This document shows, in pieces, positions 42,475-50,388 of a stretch of DNA of 53,110 nt (position 1 is the stretch's first letter; the number at the start of each line of letters is the position of its first letter). The translations under genes were made by a program, and so were the position numbers. Source of the stretch: Thermoplasmata archaeon (GTDB lineage Archaea; Thermoplasmatota; Thermoplasmata; Lutacidiplasmatales; UBA184); NCBI GenBank assembly GCA_022749815.1, contig JAKIWV010000003.1:104938-158047 (forward strand), given 5' to 3'. A model generated the notes under the pieces. The model ran no database searches. It had not been told where the DNA came from and saw only the letters and a program-made list of their open reading frames with translations.

Positions 42475-43416
42475 ATGACGACCGCTCTCTCCGCACTGCA
42501 CCTCTCGAAGACCTACCGGTACCGTGGCGGCTCGACCCAAGCGCTCGACGACGTCACGTTCGATATCCCGGCCGGCGAGACCTACGGCCTCATCGGACGC
42601 AATGGGGCGGGGAAGACGACCTTCCTCCGAATTGCCGGCACTCTCCTGATGCCCACGAGCGGCACGGTCATGGTGCTGGGACGGGACATCCGCACCGAGG
42701 AGCGGGCGATCCGGACGCGCATCGCGATGGTTCCGCAGGAGTCCCGGCCGCTCTACTTCGTCAGCACGGAAGAACTGATCCTCTGGTACCTTCGCATGCG
42801 CGGGATGGACAATCTCGAATCCCGACGCCGCACGAACGGCGTGATCGAGGAGCTCGGTCTAACCGACGTACGCAGCCGGCTGGTGAGCCTGCTATCGGGG
42901 GGGCAACGCCGGCGCGTCATGGTCGCGATGGTGCTCGCCTCCGACGCCGAGGTCCTCTTCCTCGACGAGCCTACCACCGGACTCGACCCCCTCGCCCGGC
43001 GCGAGGTGTGGGCGGCCATCAGTCGAGCCACCCGCGAACGTCGCACGGTGCTCCTGACGACGCACTACCTGGACGAAGCCGAGGCGCTCTCGGCCCACCT
43101 CGCCCTCCTCGAGGGGGGACGGCTCCGGGTCGAAGGCTCTCCCGAATCGATTCGCTCCCGGGTCCAGTTACCGTACCGCGTGACGGTCGATACTTCCTGG
43201 ACCGTGGAGGAGCTCGGGTCGTACGGTTCCGTCTCCCCCATCGTCAACGGACACCTCCTCTTCACCCGAGAGAAGGAGGCGCGGGAGGTGGTCCAGGCGG
43301 CCCTCGCCCGCGGCAGCCGGGTCTCACTCGCGCCCGTCAGCCTCGAGGATATTTTCCTGCAACTCGTCGGTCGGCCCTTGGACGAGGACCCGCCGGCGGA
43401 GAAGGAGGCCGCATGA
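42475..43416 (+). CDS. ABC transporter ATP-binding protein (ABC-2 type)
   Basis: This is the ATPase of an exporter of the CcmA/DRA family. Walker A GRNGAGKTT (about 42-50), Q-loop VPQESRP, signature LSGGQRRRVMVAMVLA, Walker B VLFLDEPTTGLDP and H-loop TTHYLDEAEALS. The C-terminal part (about 220-300) is the accessory region common to drug and polysaccharide exporters. It is 313 residues. The ATG 42475 and the ATGA overlap with the following permease show a two-gene unit. The substrate cannot be predicted. Confidence 0.92.
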   Translation: MTTALSALHLSKTYRYRGGSTQALDDVTFDIPAGETYGLIGRNGAGKTTFLRIAGTLLMPTSGTVMVLGRDIRTEERAIRTRIAMVPQESRPLYFVSTEELILWYLRMRGMDNLESRRRTNGVIEELGLTDVRSRLVSLLSGGQRRRVMVAMVLASDAEVLFLDEPTTGLDPLARREVWAAISRATRERRTVLLTTHYLDEAEALSAHLALLEGGRLRVEGSPESIRSRVQLPYRVTVDTSWTVEELGSYGSVSPIVNGHLLFTREKEAREVVQAALARGSRVSLAPVSLEDIFLQLVGRPLDEDPPAEKEAA

Positions 43417-44177
43417 GCGAACGGAATCGGTTCCGGTCGTTCCTCGCCCTCGTCTTTCTGAACGGCATTCTGCCGATGCGAACCCAGCCGCTCTACCTCG
43501 TCAACACGATCGTCTCCCCCTTGGCGTTCCTATTCTTCGTCTCCATCGCGTCTCATGGAGCGCTGTTCGCCTCCGGAATCACCGGCGGCCTCATCCTCAC
43601 GATCCTGAGCACCGGCACCGGGATCCAGGCCGACCTCGTGCACTACAAGGCGGACCTCAAGTTCCAGGATGTCGTCGTCGCATCTCCGGTCGAGGCGCCG
43701 ATCTACGTCGCGGGAATGGCCTTCTCCGAGTTCGTCTATTCGATTCCCGGTCTCGCGGTGTTCCTTCTCCTCGGCATCGGGGGGCTCGAGTACACCGTCG
43801 GCGGCTCTCTCACGTTGGTCGGGACCCTCGTGCTCGTCTGGGCGTTCGCCTCGGCCCTCGGGTTCACGATCGCGACCTATTTCGTGGACATCCGGGAGAC
43901 GTTCGTCTTCGCTCCGATCCTATCGCTGATTCTGACCACGCTGCCCCCGGTGTACTACCCGATCAGCTACATTCCGGCGAGGTTTCAGTGGATCGCCTAT
44001 CTGTCGCCGACCACGTATGCCGCCGACCTCCTGCACCGGGGGCTTTGCGCCGTCGGGACCAGTTGCTGGGTGCCCCCCTCGTGGACGGCAGAGCTGCGCG
44101 ACTGGGGGGTGCTCATCGCACTCACCGCGGCGCTCTTCTTCCTCGCGGCGACGAAGGCCCGCTGGCGAGAACCCTAA
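43413..44177 (+). CDS. ABC-2 type permease
   Basis: This is the membrane partner of the preceding ATPase. Six hydrophobic helices are visible: VNTIVSPLAFLFFVSIAS, ITGGLILTILSTGTGIQ, FSEFVYSIPGLAVFLLLGI, LTLVGTLVLVWAFASALGFTIA, FAPILSLILTTLPPVYYP and DWGVLIALTAALFFLAA. The ABC-2 signature-like PPVYYPISYIPARFQWIAYLSPTTY-type stretch lies before the last loop. It is 254 residues, the usual size. The start overlaps the ATPase stop by 4 bp. Two cysteines in the last outer loop could pair. Confidence 0.9.
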   Translation: MSERNRFRSFLALVFLNGILPMRTQPLYLVNTIVSPLAFLFFVSIASHGALFASGITGGLILTILSTGTGIQADLVHYKADLKFQDVVVASPVEAPIYVAGMAFSEFVYSIPGLAVFLLLGIGGLEYTVGGSLTLVGTLVLVWAFASALGFTIATYFVDIRETFVFAPILSLILTTLPPVYYPISYIPARFQWIAYLSPTTYAADLLHRGLCAVGTSCWVPPSWTAELRDWGVLIALTAALFFLAATKARWREP

Positions 44178-44270
44178 CGCGTGAGCGAGCGCCGGCGCAC
44201 CGCCGGAAGGGAGGCGCTGGAAAAAAACGCAAGAGAACTTATGTAGGGGTGCACTCGTCGAGCGGCCCGA

Positions 44271-44507
44271 ATGCTGGCGCAGTCCGATCGGCGCATCTTT
44301 CCGAGCGCCGAGGACCGATACCAGCACTGTCTGTTCTGCGGCAAAGGGATCGTCGTACTGCCCTCGGACCGGCGCGGCGGCGCGTGCTTCGACTGCGTCT
44401 CCCTCCTCGGCCCCGAAGCGATGCCCTGCCCGGAGTGCGGCACCGAGATCGACGCGACCTCCCGAGCGGCGGGCTGCGCGCGCTGTGGCTGGTTCCCCAA
44501 CCCGTAA
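44271..44507 (+). CDS. Small eight-cysteine zinc-binding protein
   Basis: This 78-residue protein has four Cys-x2-Cys knuckles: CLFC, CFDC, CPEC and CARC, which would form two zinc ribbons. The spacing (knuckle 1 with 2, knuckle 3 with 4) is regular. There are no membrane segments. Similar small zinc proteins in archaea are linked with transcription or RNA but I cannot assign this one. An AT-rich CTTATGTA near 44238-44245 is about 29 bp upstream of the ATG and is a likely promoter. tRNA-Ser lies 65 nt downstream with its own box A. Confidence 0.75.
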   Translation: MLAQSDRRIFPSAEDRYQHCLFCGKGIVVLPSDRRGGACFDCVSLLGPEAMPCPECGTEIDATSRAAGCARCGWFPNP

Positions 44508-44535
44508 CGACCCATCGAGGGGCCGCCGGCCAAAG

Positions 44536-44543
44536 GCATAAGA
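44536..44543 (+). promoter_or_regulatory. Box A of tRNA-Ser gene
   Basis: GCATAAGA, centred about 44539-44540, lies roughly 33 bp before the first base of tRNA-Ser, fitting a transcription start a few bases upstream of the mature 5' end. Confidence 0.5.
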
Positions 44544-44572
44544 AGGCGACCTCGGTCCATTTCCCCGGGCGT

Positions 44573-44690
44573 GCCGAGGTGGCTCAGTCCGGTACGGCGC
44601 GAGTCTGGAAAGCTCGTGGCGGAATACGCCTCGGGAGTTCAAACGCCGAAGTCGGCCGACCCGACTCGGCGGAAAATCTCCCCCTCGGCG
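44573..44690 (+). tRNA. tRNA-Ser(GGA) interrupted by a T-loop intron
   Basis: Acceptor GCCGAGG (44573-44579) pairs perfectly with CCTCGGC (44683-44689), followed by G73 as usual for serine. T8 and G9 are present; the D-arm is GCT...GGC. The anticodon stem CGAGT/GCTCG holds loop CTGGAAA, anticodon GGA (44607-44609). The long variable arm GGCG-GAATA-CGCC marks class II. The T-stem 5' strand GGGAG (44633-44637) and TTCAAA follow, but the matching CTCCC (44678-44682) comes only after a 33-nt insert. Removing 44644-44676 restores a 7-base T-loop TTCAAAT and an 85-nt mature tRNA. CCA is not encoded. The structure was folded by hand. Confidence 0.9.
44644..44676 (+). other. 33-nt non-canonical intron in tRNA-Ser T-loop (59/60)
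   Basis: The insert starts CGCCGAAGTCGG and ends CCGACTCGGCGGAAAA. It folds into CGCCG/CGGCG plus GTCGG/CCGAC stems. At the borders TTC pairs with GAA, flanked by bulges AAA (5') and AAT (3'), beside the T-stem GGGAG/CTCCC. This is the same bulge-helix-bulge layout as in tRNA-Leu here. Borders could shift by one base. Confidence 0.8.
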
Positions 44691-44722
44691 CTCCCTCGCG
44701 TATGTGACCGAGGCGACCGACG

Positions 44723-45238
44723 ATGCCCGTTCGTCCGGTGCAGCACACCGCGTCCCTGCTCCAGGTCGACTCGATCCTCACCCATCTGGCGGGGGTCGAG
44801 GCGCTCGGGGAGGTCTGCCGCTTCCTGCGCCACGAGTTCCTCCATTTTCGTTGGGTCGGGATCTACCTGCGCGACGGGGAGACCTTACGCCTCGCGGCGT
44901 GGTCGGGGCCCCAAGCCTCGGAGCACGTGACCCTCCCGGTGGGTCAGGGCATTTGTGGGAAGGCCGCGCGCGAGAACCGGACGGTCATCGTCGACGACGT
45001 GCGCACGGCCCCGGAATATCTCGCCTGCTTCCTCGAAACGCGGTCGGAGATCGTCGTCCCGATCCGCGTCGGGCCGACGGTGGTCGGCGAGATCGACATC
45101 GACGGGAACGAGGTCAAGGCCTACGACGTTTCGGACGACCGGTTCCTGACCGCCGTCGCGCTTCGGGTCGCTGCCCTCGCCGAGAAGGTCCAGCCCGAGG
45201 TCGCGGCCGGCCGGCCGCCGCTGCGAGGCGGCGGCTGA
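44723..45238 (+). CDS. GAF-domain protein related to free methionine-(R)-sulfoxide reductase
   Basis: This single GAF domain of 171 residues resembles fRMsr, which reduces free methionine-R-sulfoxide. Matching pieces: VGIYLRDGETLRLAAWSGPQ, then LPVGQGICGKAARENRTVIVDDV, then EYLACFLETRSEIVVPIRVG and VVGEIDIDGNEVKAYDVSD. Two cysteines align with redox cysteines of fRMsr (GICGKAA and YLACFLE); a third, in the usual A-C-T-R-I-P position, is replaced (HVTLP). It may therefore be a reductase working with two cysteines, or a sensor. It begins 32 nt after tRNA-Ser, and its 3' end overlaps the convergent PPS gene by 125 bp. Confidence 0.78.
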   Translation: MPVRPVQHTASLLQVDSILTHLAGVEALGEVCRFLRHEFLHFRWVGIYLRDGETLRLAAWSGPQASEHVTLPVGQGICGKAARENRTVIVDDVRTAPEYLACFLETRSEIVVPIRVGPTVVGEIDIDGNEVKAYDVSDDRFLTAVALRVAALAEKVQPEVAAGRPPLRGGG

Positions 45239-45953
45239 TCGTTTCCAGCGCGTCGGACCGAGCGGCGGCCGCGTCGAACGAAGCGAATCTCCCGGGGCGG
45301 GCCCGCCGGCGAGCGGAGGGGATCGCATAGGTAAGCTCCGCCAACGCGCGCTCCAGGTCATCGACGATGGGAAGGTCCGCCGCGAGGCTGGTTCGAGAGA
45401 GTGGATTGAGGTCGATGGAGATCACGCGCTTCCCTAGACGCTTCAGCGCTTCGGTCCGGTCCCCGTCCTCGAGCGGGACGATGACGACGTCCGCTCGTCC
45501 GATCCCGCGGGGGTCGACCCTCGCGCGGTCCGATGGGAGACCCGAGATCAATTCCGTGGGGTGGATGCCGAGCACCCGGGCGATACCCGCTTCGCGCAGG
45601 CGCCGGGCCACCGCGCGGGCGCGCCGCGGCGTGCGGTGGAAGAGATTGACTTCGACCCGCAATTCGGGCAGCACTCTCACCAACCGTTCCACGTCCCCCG
45701 CCGCCAGCGCGGCCACGTTTCCGTTTACGCTGATGGCCGGGGCCTCCGCGGCGACGAGCCAATCGGCCGCACGCCGGATAGCCCGTCGACCGGACGGGGT
45801 GGTCCGCTCGCCGAGGAAGTAGTCGAAGGCTTCCGCCCGGCCGTGGGCGATCAAACCCTCGGGCACGACCAGCCCGGAACGGAGCGCGGCGGCGAGTCGT
45901 GCGCGCGTCACGAGGCTCCGAAACCGAGGATGCGAGGGAGAGATCCGCGTCAT
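45114..45953 (-). CDS. 4-phosphopantoate-beta-alanine ligase (phosphopantothenate synthetase)
   Basis: This archaeal CoA-biosynthesis enzyme condenses phosphopantoate with beta-alanine using ATP, replacing bacterial PanC. Recognisable blocks: HPRFRSLVTRARLAAALRSG, VPEGLIAHGRAEAFDYFLGE, ISVNGNVAAL, EVNLFHRT, LGIHPTELISGL, DVVIVPLEDGDRTEALKRLGK and VISIDLNPLSRTSLAADLPIVDD. The family core ends near residue 225. A basic, Arg/Pro/Gly-rich tail of about 50 residues follows; its last 40 codons lie antisense to the end of the GAF gene. No earlier stop exists, so the tail is real if the frame is right. It is probably co-transcribed with the coiled-coil gene 22 nt upstream. Confidence 0.93.
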   Translation of the reverse strand: MTRISPSHPRFRSLVTRARLAAALRSGLVVPEGLIAHGRAEAFDYFLGERTTPSGRRAIRRAADWLVAAEAPAISVNGNVAALAAGDVERLVRVLPELRVEVNLFHRTPRRARAVARRLREAGIARVLGIHPTELISGLPSDRARVDPRGIGRADVVIVPLEDGDRTEALKRLGKRVISIDLNPLSRTSLAADLPIVDDLERALAELTYAIPSARRRARPGRFASFDAAAARSDALETISRRLAAAAGRPRPRAGPSRRGQRPEARRRSGTGRPKRRRP

Positions 45954-45975
45954 CCGGAGGAAGCGCCCGGAGCAC

Positions 45976-46752
45976 TCAGCCCGGAGGATCGGTCGTTCCG
46001 TTCGGTTCGGCGGTCCCGGTGGACTCGTTCGTTCCGATCGCTACGGGTCGGGCGGCGGCCGGTGACGTTGAGATTCCGAGGTGCACTTCGATGGCGCCGA
46101 GTCGCTGCTCGAAGGGTTGGAGCGCCTCCTCGAGCGTCTTGCCGACGACCAGCTTGAGGCTCTCCTCGAGCGCGAGGAGGTCGCGGCCGAGGTCAGTGAT
46201 CCGTCGCGCGTTCTCGTTGAGCAGCAACCGGGTCTGCGTCGCGACCCGGTAGGTATCGGCCACGTCCTTGAGGATCTGTTTCGATCCCTGGGCGAAGGTC
46301 TCCACCGACTCACTGATCGGTTTCCACTTCCGGTCGAGGTTGTCGTTCATGGCGGTCGTGAGCCCGGCCGTCATCTGCTGGACGGAGCTATCGATCCCCC
46401 GCTGGAGCTGTTGAACCAGACTCCCCTCGAGAGAGTCGAAGCGGGCCCGGAAGTCGTTCTCGACGTTCGTCTCGAGGTCCTCGACCCGGCCGAGTCGGTC
46501 CTCGAGCGCCTGAAATCGGGCCAGGATGTTCGAGTACGCTGTTCCGATGAGGGTGTTGACATGGCTCTGCTCCTGCTCGAAGGCGCGAAGCATGAGGTGA
46601 AGGAGCCAGTGCTCGCGCCCCTTCGTTTCGGCGAGCGGGCCTCGGTCGAGCCGGTCTCGGGCCTCCCGGTTCTCGATGAGCTGTTGGAGTTCCTTCAGGA
46701 CCTCCGTGCGCAACTGCGGGACCGGAGGAGCCCCGGTGGGTCGTCCCGACAT
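45976..46752 (-). CDS. Coiled-coil protein of unknown function
   Basis: This is a 258-residue, mostly helical protein with long heptad-rich stretches: VLKELQQLIENREARDRL, NILARFQALEDRLGRVEDLETNVENDF, LVQQLQRGIDSSVQQMTAGL and LLLNENARRITDLGRDLLALEESLKLVVGKTLEEAL. Ends are low complexity. There is no signal peptide or membrane helix, so it is cytosolic or scaffold-like. The sequence recalls repetitive structural or SMC-like coils but no family is recognised. Its ATG at 46752 overlaps the sfsA stop (TGATG), so it is translationally coupled to SfsA. Confidence 0.75.
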   Translation of the reverse strand: MSGRPTGAPPVPQLRTEVLKELQQLIENREARDRLDRGPLAETKGREHWLLHLMLRAFEQEQSHVNTLIGTAYSNILARFQALEDRLGRVEDLETNVENDFRARFDSLEGSLVQQLQRGIDSSVQQMTAGLTTAMNDNLDRKWKPISESVETFAQGSKQILKDVADTYRVATQTRLLLNENARRITDLGRDLLALEESLKLVVGKTLEEALQPFEQRLGAIEVHLGISTSPAAARPVAIGTNESTGTAEPNGTTDPPG

Positions 46753-47513
46753 CACCGGGCTGATGGACCGGGTGAGGGCAAAAACCTTCGCTCCTCGGGT
46801 GCGTTCCTCACCGGAACCGGCCCCCCCCACTCGACCCGGTCCGGGAAGACCCGCATGGTTCGGGCCGCCACGCGAACGCCGGCGACGCGAGCGCGTTCGA
46901 AGGCCCGGGCGAACGACGGGTCCATGGCCACATTTGGAGCGAAGGAGTCGACGTCGGCGCGCTGGACCATTACCAGAAGGCCGGCCAGGACCCCCTGTTT
47001 CCTCGCCTCGATGAGCCGGTCCAAATGGTGCGTTCCTCGAAGGGTGGGGGCATCGGGGAAGAACGCCGAGCGACCGATCCGCAGATTCGAGCTCTTGACC
47101 TCGAGCAGCGCATCGATGAGACCCCGAGACCGGCGCGCAAAGTCGAACCGACAGTCCTTCCATCCCACCTCGGCCCGCCAGGGACCGCTCCCGAACAGCC
47201 GGAGTACGTTCCGGTCGAGGGCGCGGCCGACGAGCCGATTGGCGACTCGACTATCGATCGAGACGAGAGTACTTCCCGAGGCGACGGACACGAGGTCGAA
47301 TCGCGTCTTCCGTCCCACGGGATTCACGCAAGGAATCGCCCAACCGACGGTCCGGCCCGGTAGCAAGAGTTCGGTCATCCGACCCGGGTTCGGGACGTGA
47401 GCGGCGAACGTCGCGCCGGATTTCCGGTCTTCGACGACGGCCAGGTACCGATTCGGCCGTTCCAGGAACCGGACCTCTCGGGGCGCCCCGGCGTAGCGAA
47501 CGACGATCGGCAC
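46752..47513 (-). CDS. sfsA: SfsA family protein (probable DNA/RNA nuclease)
   Basis: SfsA proteins have an OB-like N-terminal domain and a PD-(D/E)XK-like nuclease domain; the historical name comes from sugar fermentation in E. coli, and nuclease activity has been reported. Motifs: FLERPNRYLAVVE, HVPNPGRMTELLLPG, DLVSVASGSTLVSIDSRVANRLV, then the catalytic region ALLEVKSSNLR, FFPDAPTLRGTHHLDRL and VMVQRADVDSFAPN. Length 253 (E. coli 234). It starts at GTG 47513, 19 nt after the acyl-CoA dehydrogenase stop. The biological role in archaea is not known. Confidence 0.9.
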   Translation of the reverse strand: MPIVVRYAGAPREVRFLERPNRYLAVVEDRKSGATFAAHVPNPGRMTELLLPGRTVGWAIPCVNPVGRKTRFDLVSVASGSTLVSIDSRVANRLVGRALDRNVLRLFGSGPWRAEVGWKDCRFDFARRSRGLIDALLEVKSSNLRIGRSAFFPDAPTLRGTHHLDRLIEARKQGVLAGLLVMVQRADVDSFAPNVAMDPSFARAFERARVAGVRVAARTMRVFPDRVEWGGPVPVRNAPEERRFLPSPGPSAR

Positions 47514-47532
47514 GCGGTCCCCCGCTCCGGCG

Positions 47533-48690
47533 TCAGTTCGAGTCGAAGCCCTCGCCGAGGAGCTCCCGCGCCACGAGGAGACGCCGGATCTCGGAGGTCC
47601 CGGCGCCGATTTCGAGGAGTTTCGCGTCGCGCGCGAGGCGTTCGAGCGGATAGTCGCGCATGTACCCGTATCCGCCGAAGATCTGAATCGCGTCGAGGGC
47701 CACCCGAGTGGAAGCTTCCGACGCGAACGTGAGCGCGGTGGCGCTGGCCCGATGGCTTCGTTTGTCCCCCGTGACGGCCGAGAGGGCCTGGTACACCAGG
47801 AGACGCGACGCTTCGAGCAGCGCGTACATGTTCGCGAGCTTTTCTTGGATCAGCTGGAAGTGGCCGATCTTCTTGCCGAACTGTTCTCGCTGGCGGGCGT
47901 AGTCGAGGCACCGTTCGAGGCACTCCGCCATGATCCCGACCGGTATGGCGCCGAGGACGGCCCTCTCTACGTTCAGTCCGCTCATCATCACCGTCACTCC
48001 GTGGTCTTCAGTACCGAGGAGATTCTCGGCCGGCACCTGGCACTCCTGGAATGCGAGTTCGCCCGTCGGCGACCCGCGCATGCCCATCTTATCGAGGGAA
48101 CGCGACACCGAGAATCCTGGCATATCCCGAGTCACGAGGAACGCGCTGATCCCTTGCGCTCCGCGGTCCGGCTTCGTCTTGGCATAGACCACCAGCGTGT
48201 CCGCGACCGGTCCGTTGGTGATGAACTGCTTCGACCCATTGAGCACGTAATGGCCTCCCTGCCGTTCGGCGGAGGTCCGGAGAGATACCGCATCGGAACC
48301 AGCGGTCGGCTCGGTCAGCGCCAGCGCGCCGACCCGCCGTCCAGATGCGAGGTCCGGGAGAAACGTCCGGTGTTGCGCCGAGGTTCCGTTACGGTACAGG
48401 TTGTCGGCGCACAGATTCGAGTGCGCGCCGACGCTCAGCGCGAGCGCGGGGCTGACCCGAGCGATCTCCTCGAGGATCAGGGCTTGGGCCCGGTAGGACT
48501 GCCCCAACCCTTCGAACTCGGGTGGGATCGTGGGGCCTAGAAATCCGTGTTCTCCGAGCTTGCCGAACAGGTCGCGGGGGAAGTAATCCTCCCGGTCCAT
48601 CCGGTCGGCCACCGGCGCGACCTCTTTCTGAACGAACCGACGGATGGTCGACTGTAGTTCGACCTCATCGGGCGAGAGGTCCAGGTCCAC
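47533..48690 (-). CDS. Acyl-CoA dehydrogenase
   Basis: This FAD enzyme makes the 2,3-double bond in acyl-CoA during fatty-acid or branched-chain amino-acid oxidation. Family blocks: [18 protein letters not shown] (FAD/substrate), [28 protein letters not shown], then [23 protein letters not shown], and [34 protein letters not shown] with the C-terminal catalytic region. It is 385 residues. Short-branched or isovaleryl-CoA type is suggested by overall resemblance but not proven; the Glu in [15 protein letters not shown] does not settle it. GTG 48690 is 26 bp from a box A-like TTATGCC, so probably leaderless. Propionyl-CoA from such oxidation would feed the mutase genes at 33461. Confidence 0.93.
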   Translation of the reverse strand: MDLDLSPDEVELQSTIRRFVQKEVAPVADRMDREDYFPRDLFGKLGEHGFLGPTIPPEFEGLGQSYRAQALILEEIARVSPALALSVGAHSNLCADNLYRNGTSAQHRTFLPDLASGRRVGALALTEPTAGSDAVSLRTSAERQGGHYVLNGSKQFITNGPVADTLVVYAKTKPDRGAQGISAFLVTRDMPGFSVSRSLDKMGMRGSPTGELAFQECQVPAENLLGTEDHGVTVMMSGLNVERAVLGAIPVGIMAECLERCLDYARQREQFGKKIGHFQLIQEKLANMYALLEASRLLVYQALSAVTGDKRSHRASATALTFASEASTRVALDAIQIFGGYGYMRDYPLERLARDAKLLEIGAGTSEIRRLLVARELLGEGFDSN

Positions 48691-48711
48691 GGCCGGGCTA
48701 GGAACCTTGAG

Positions 48712-48719
48712 GCATAACG
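48712..48719 (-). promoter_or_regulatory. Box A of acyl-CoA dehydrogenase gene
   Basis: On the minus strand CGTTATGCC is centred 26 bp upstream of the GTG at 48690. The spacing fits a leaderless start; the sequence match to box A is moderate. Confidence 0.4.
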
Positions 48720-48739
48720 ATTGGGAAGCGGACTCAGGT

Positions 48740-50293
48740 TCAGGCGCCGTCGCGCCGGAGTCCCTGGTGGTACTTCCATCGGGGAAGTGGCCGCGGAAAA
48801 TCGAGGCGGAAGTGCGCGCCCCGGCTCTCTTCGCGGGAGAGAGCGGCGCGGGCGATCAGCAGCGCCGTCAAGGCGGCGTTCGCCGAAGGGGAGGCCAGCT
48901 CGGACGGGATCTTCGGTTCGCAGCGGTCGCGCCAGCGCTCGAAGTGAGCGACGGCGGTCTCCAGCCCCGCCCGGTCTCGAACGATGCCTACGTCGTTCCC
49001 TAGAATCGCCCCCACGTCACGGAGACAGGCTTCCCGCGGGTCCTCCCCTTGGCCCGGGGGCAGCGGGAGGCTCAGCATCCGGGGGGCGTCGCGGGGACCC
49101 CCGGCGGTGGGACGATCGAGCTGACGAGCGACACGTTCCCCGAATACGAGGCCCTCGAGCAGCGAGTTGCTCGCCAATCGGTTCGCGCCGTGGACGCCGG
49201 TGGAAGCGACCTCCCCACACGCCAAGAGGCCGGAAAGGGAGGTGCGCCCTTCTAGGTCGGTGGTCACGCCTCCGATCATGTAGTGCGCCATCGGGCTCAC
49301 AGGAACGAGGTCCCGGGAGGGGTCGATGCCGTAGCCGGAAAGGAAACGGCAGATGCTCGGGAACCGTGCGAAGAGACGTTCTCGCGGGATTCCTGTCGCG
49401 TCGAGGAAGACGCACGGGTCGCCGGTCCGGCGCATCTCTTGGTGGATCGCCCGACTCACGATGTCCCGGGTCGCGAGCTCCGCGTCCGGATGGTACCGTA
49501 GGAGGAACTGTTCGCCCGCGCGATTCCGGAGCACCGCCCCCTCGCCCCGGAGCGCCTCGGTGATCAGGAACCGGGGCGCCCCGTCGCGGGCGAAGACCGT
49601 CGGATGAAATTGAATGAACTCCATGTCGGTGACCAGGGCGCCACTGCGGAACGCGATCGCGACGCCCTCCCCGGTGGCGGTGATCGGGTTGGAGCTCTGC
49701 CGGTAGAGGCTCGCCGTCCCTCCGGTGGCCAGCACGACTGGGCGAGAGGCGATCTCCTCGGCCTGACTACCGTCCTCCCGAGAGAGGACCGCTGTCACGG
49801 TTCCGTCCGCCGCGGGACGGAACGCACGAAGGCGGCATCGCTCACGAGCCTCGATCCCGGCCTCGAGCACCCGGGCCCGAAGGGTCTCCTCGATCTGCAG
49901 TCCCGTCGCGTCCCCACCGGCGTGGAGGATTCGAGCCCGAGAATGAGCCCCCTCTCGCCCCAAAGCGATCCGGCCTTCGATCGTGTCGAACGGCACCCCG
50001 TAGCGTACGAGGTCGGCGATGCGCTTCGGAGCCTCCGAGGTGAGCACCTGGGCGGCGGCCAGGTCAACGATTCCACCTCCGGCCCGGACGGTGTCCCTTC
50101 GATGAAGCTCGGTCGTGTCATCCGGACCGATCGCGGCTGCGATGCCGCCCTGCGCGTATCGCGTGTTGGACTCCGCGAGCCCGCTCTTCGTCACGATGGT
50201 CGGACGAAGTCCCGCCTCGTGGGCCCGAAGGGCCACGTAGAGCCCGGCGATCCCGCTGCCCACGATTAGCGGAGACCTCGCCCCGTCGCCCAT
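48740..50293 (-). CDS. nadB: L-aspartate oxidase NadB
   Basis: NadB oxidises L-aspartate to iminoaspartate for NAD synthesis. FAD-binding [20 protein letters not shown] begins at about residue 8, then [19 protein letters not shown], then [15 protein letters not shown], the substrate region [28 protein letters not shown], and [51 protein letters not shown]. It is 517 residues. ATG 50293 was chosen as the last start before the FAD motif, with a TTTGTAG element about 24 bp upstream. NadA and NadC are not in the window. The related SdhA/FrdA flavoproteins are less likely because the NadB-specific LASNSLLEG is present. Confidence 0.94.
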   Translation of the reverse strand: MGDGARSPLIVGSGIAGLYVALRAHEAGLRPTIVTKSGLAESNTRYAQGGIAAAIGPDDTTELHRRDTVRAGGGIVDLAAAQVLTSEAPKRIADLVRYGVPFDTIEGRIALGREGAHSRARILHAGGDATGLQIEETLRARVLEAGIEARERCRLRAFRPAADGTVTAVLSREDGSQAEEIASRPVVLATGGTASLYRQSSNPITATGEGVAIAFRSGALVTDMEFIQFHPTVFARDGAPRFLITEALRGEGAVLRNRAGEQFLLRYHPDAELATRDIVSRAIHQEMRRTGDPCVFLDATGIPRERLFARFPSICRFLSGYGIDPSRDLVPVSPMAHYMIGGVTTDLEGRTSLSGLLACGEVASTGVHGANRLASNSLLEGLVFGERVARQLDRPTAGGPRDAPRMLSLPLPPGQGEDPREACLRDVGAILGNDVGIVRDRAGLETAVAHFERWRDRCEPKIPSELASPSANAALTALLIARAALSREESRGAHFRLDFPRPLPRWKYHQGLRRDGA

Positions 50294-50388
50294 GGGGCCC
50301 GCACCGGAAGAAGCTACAAAGCGGGTGCTAGCCTCAAGGAGGCGAGAGAAGTCGAAGCGCTTCTCGCGAGTCGACCGGGTTCGTGCAG

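Noticed and set aside
44573..44673. Shorter tRNA-Ser ending at the nearer CTCGGC (44665-44670)
   Set aside because: The acceptor would have a G-A mismatch, the T-stem fails to pair with its loop sequence, and the tRNA would be too long. The intron model fixes all three.
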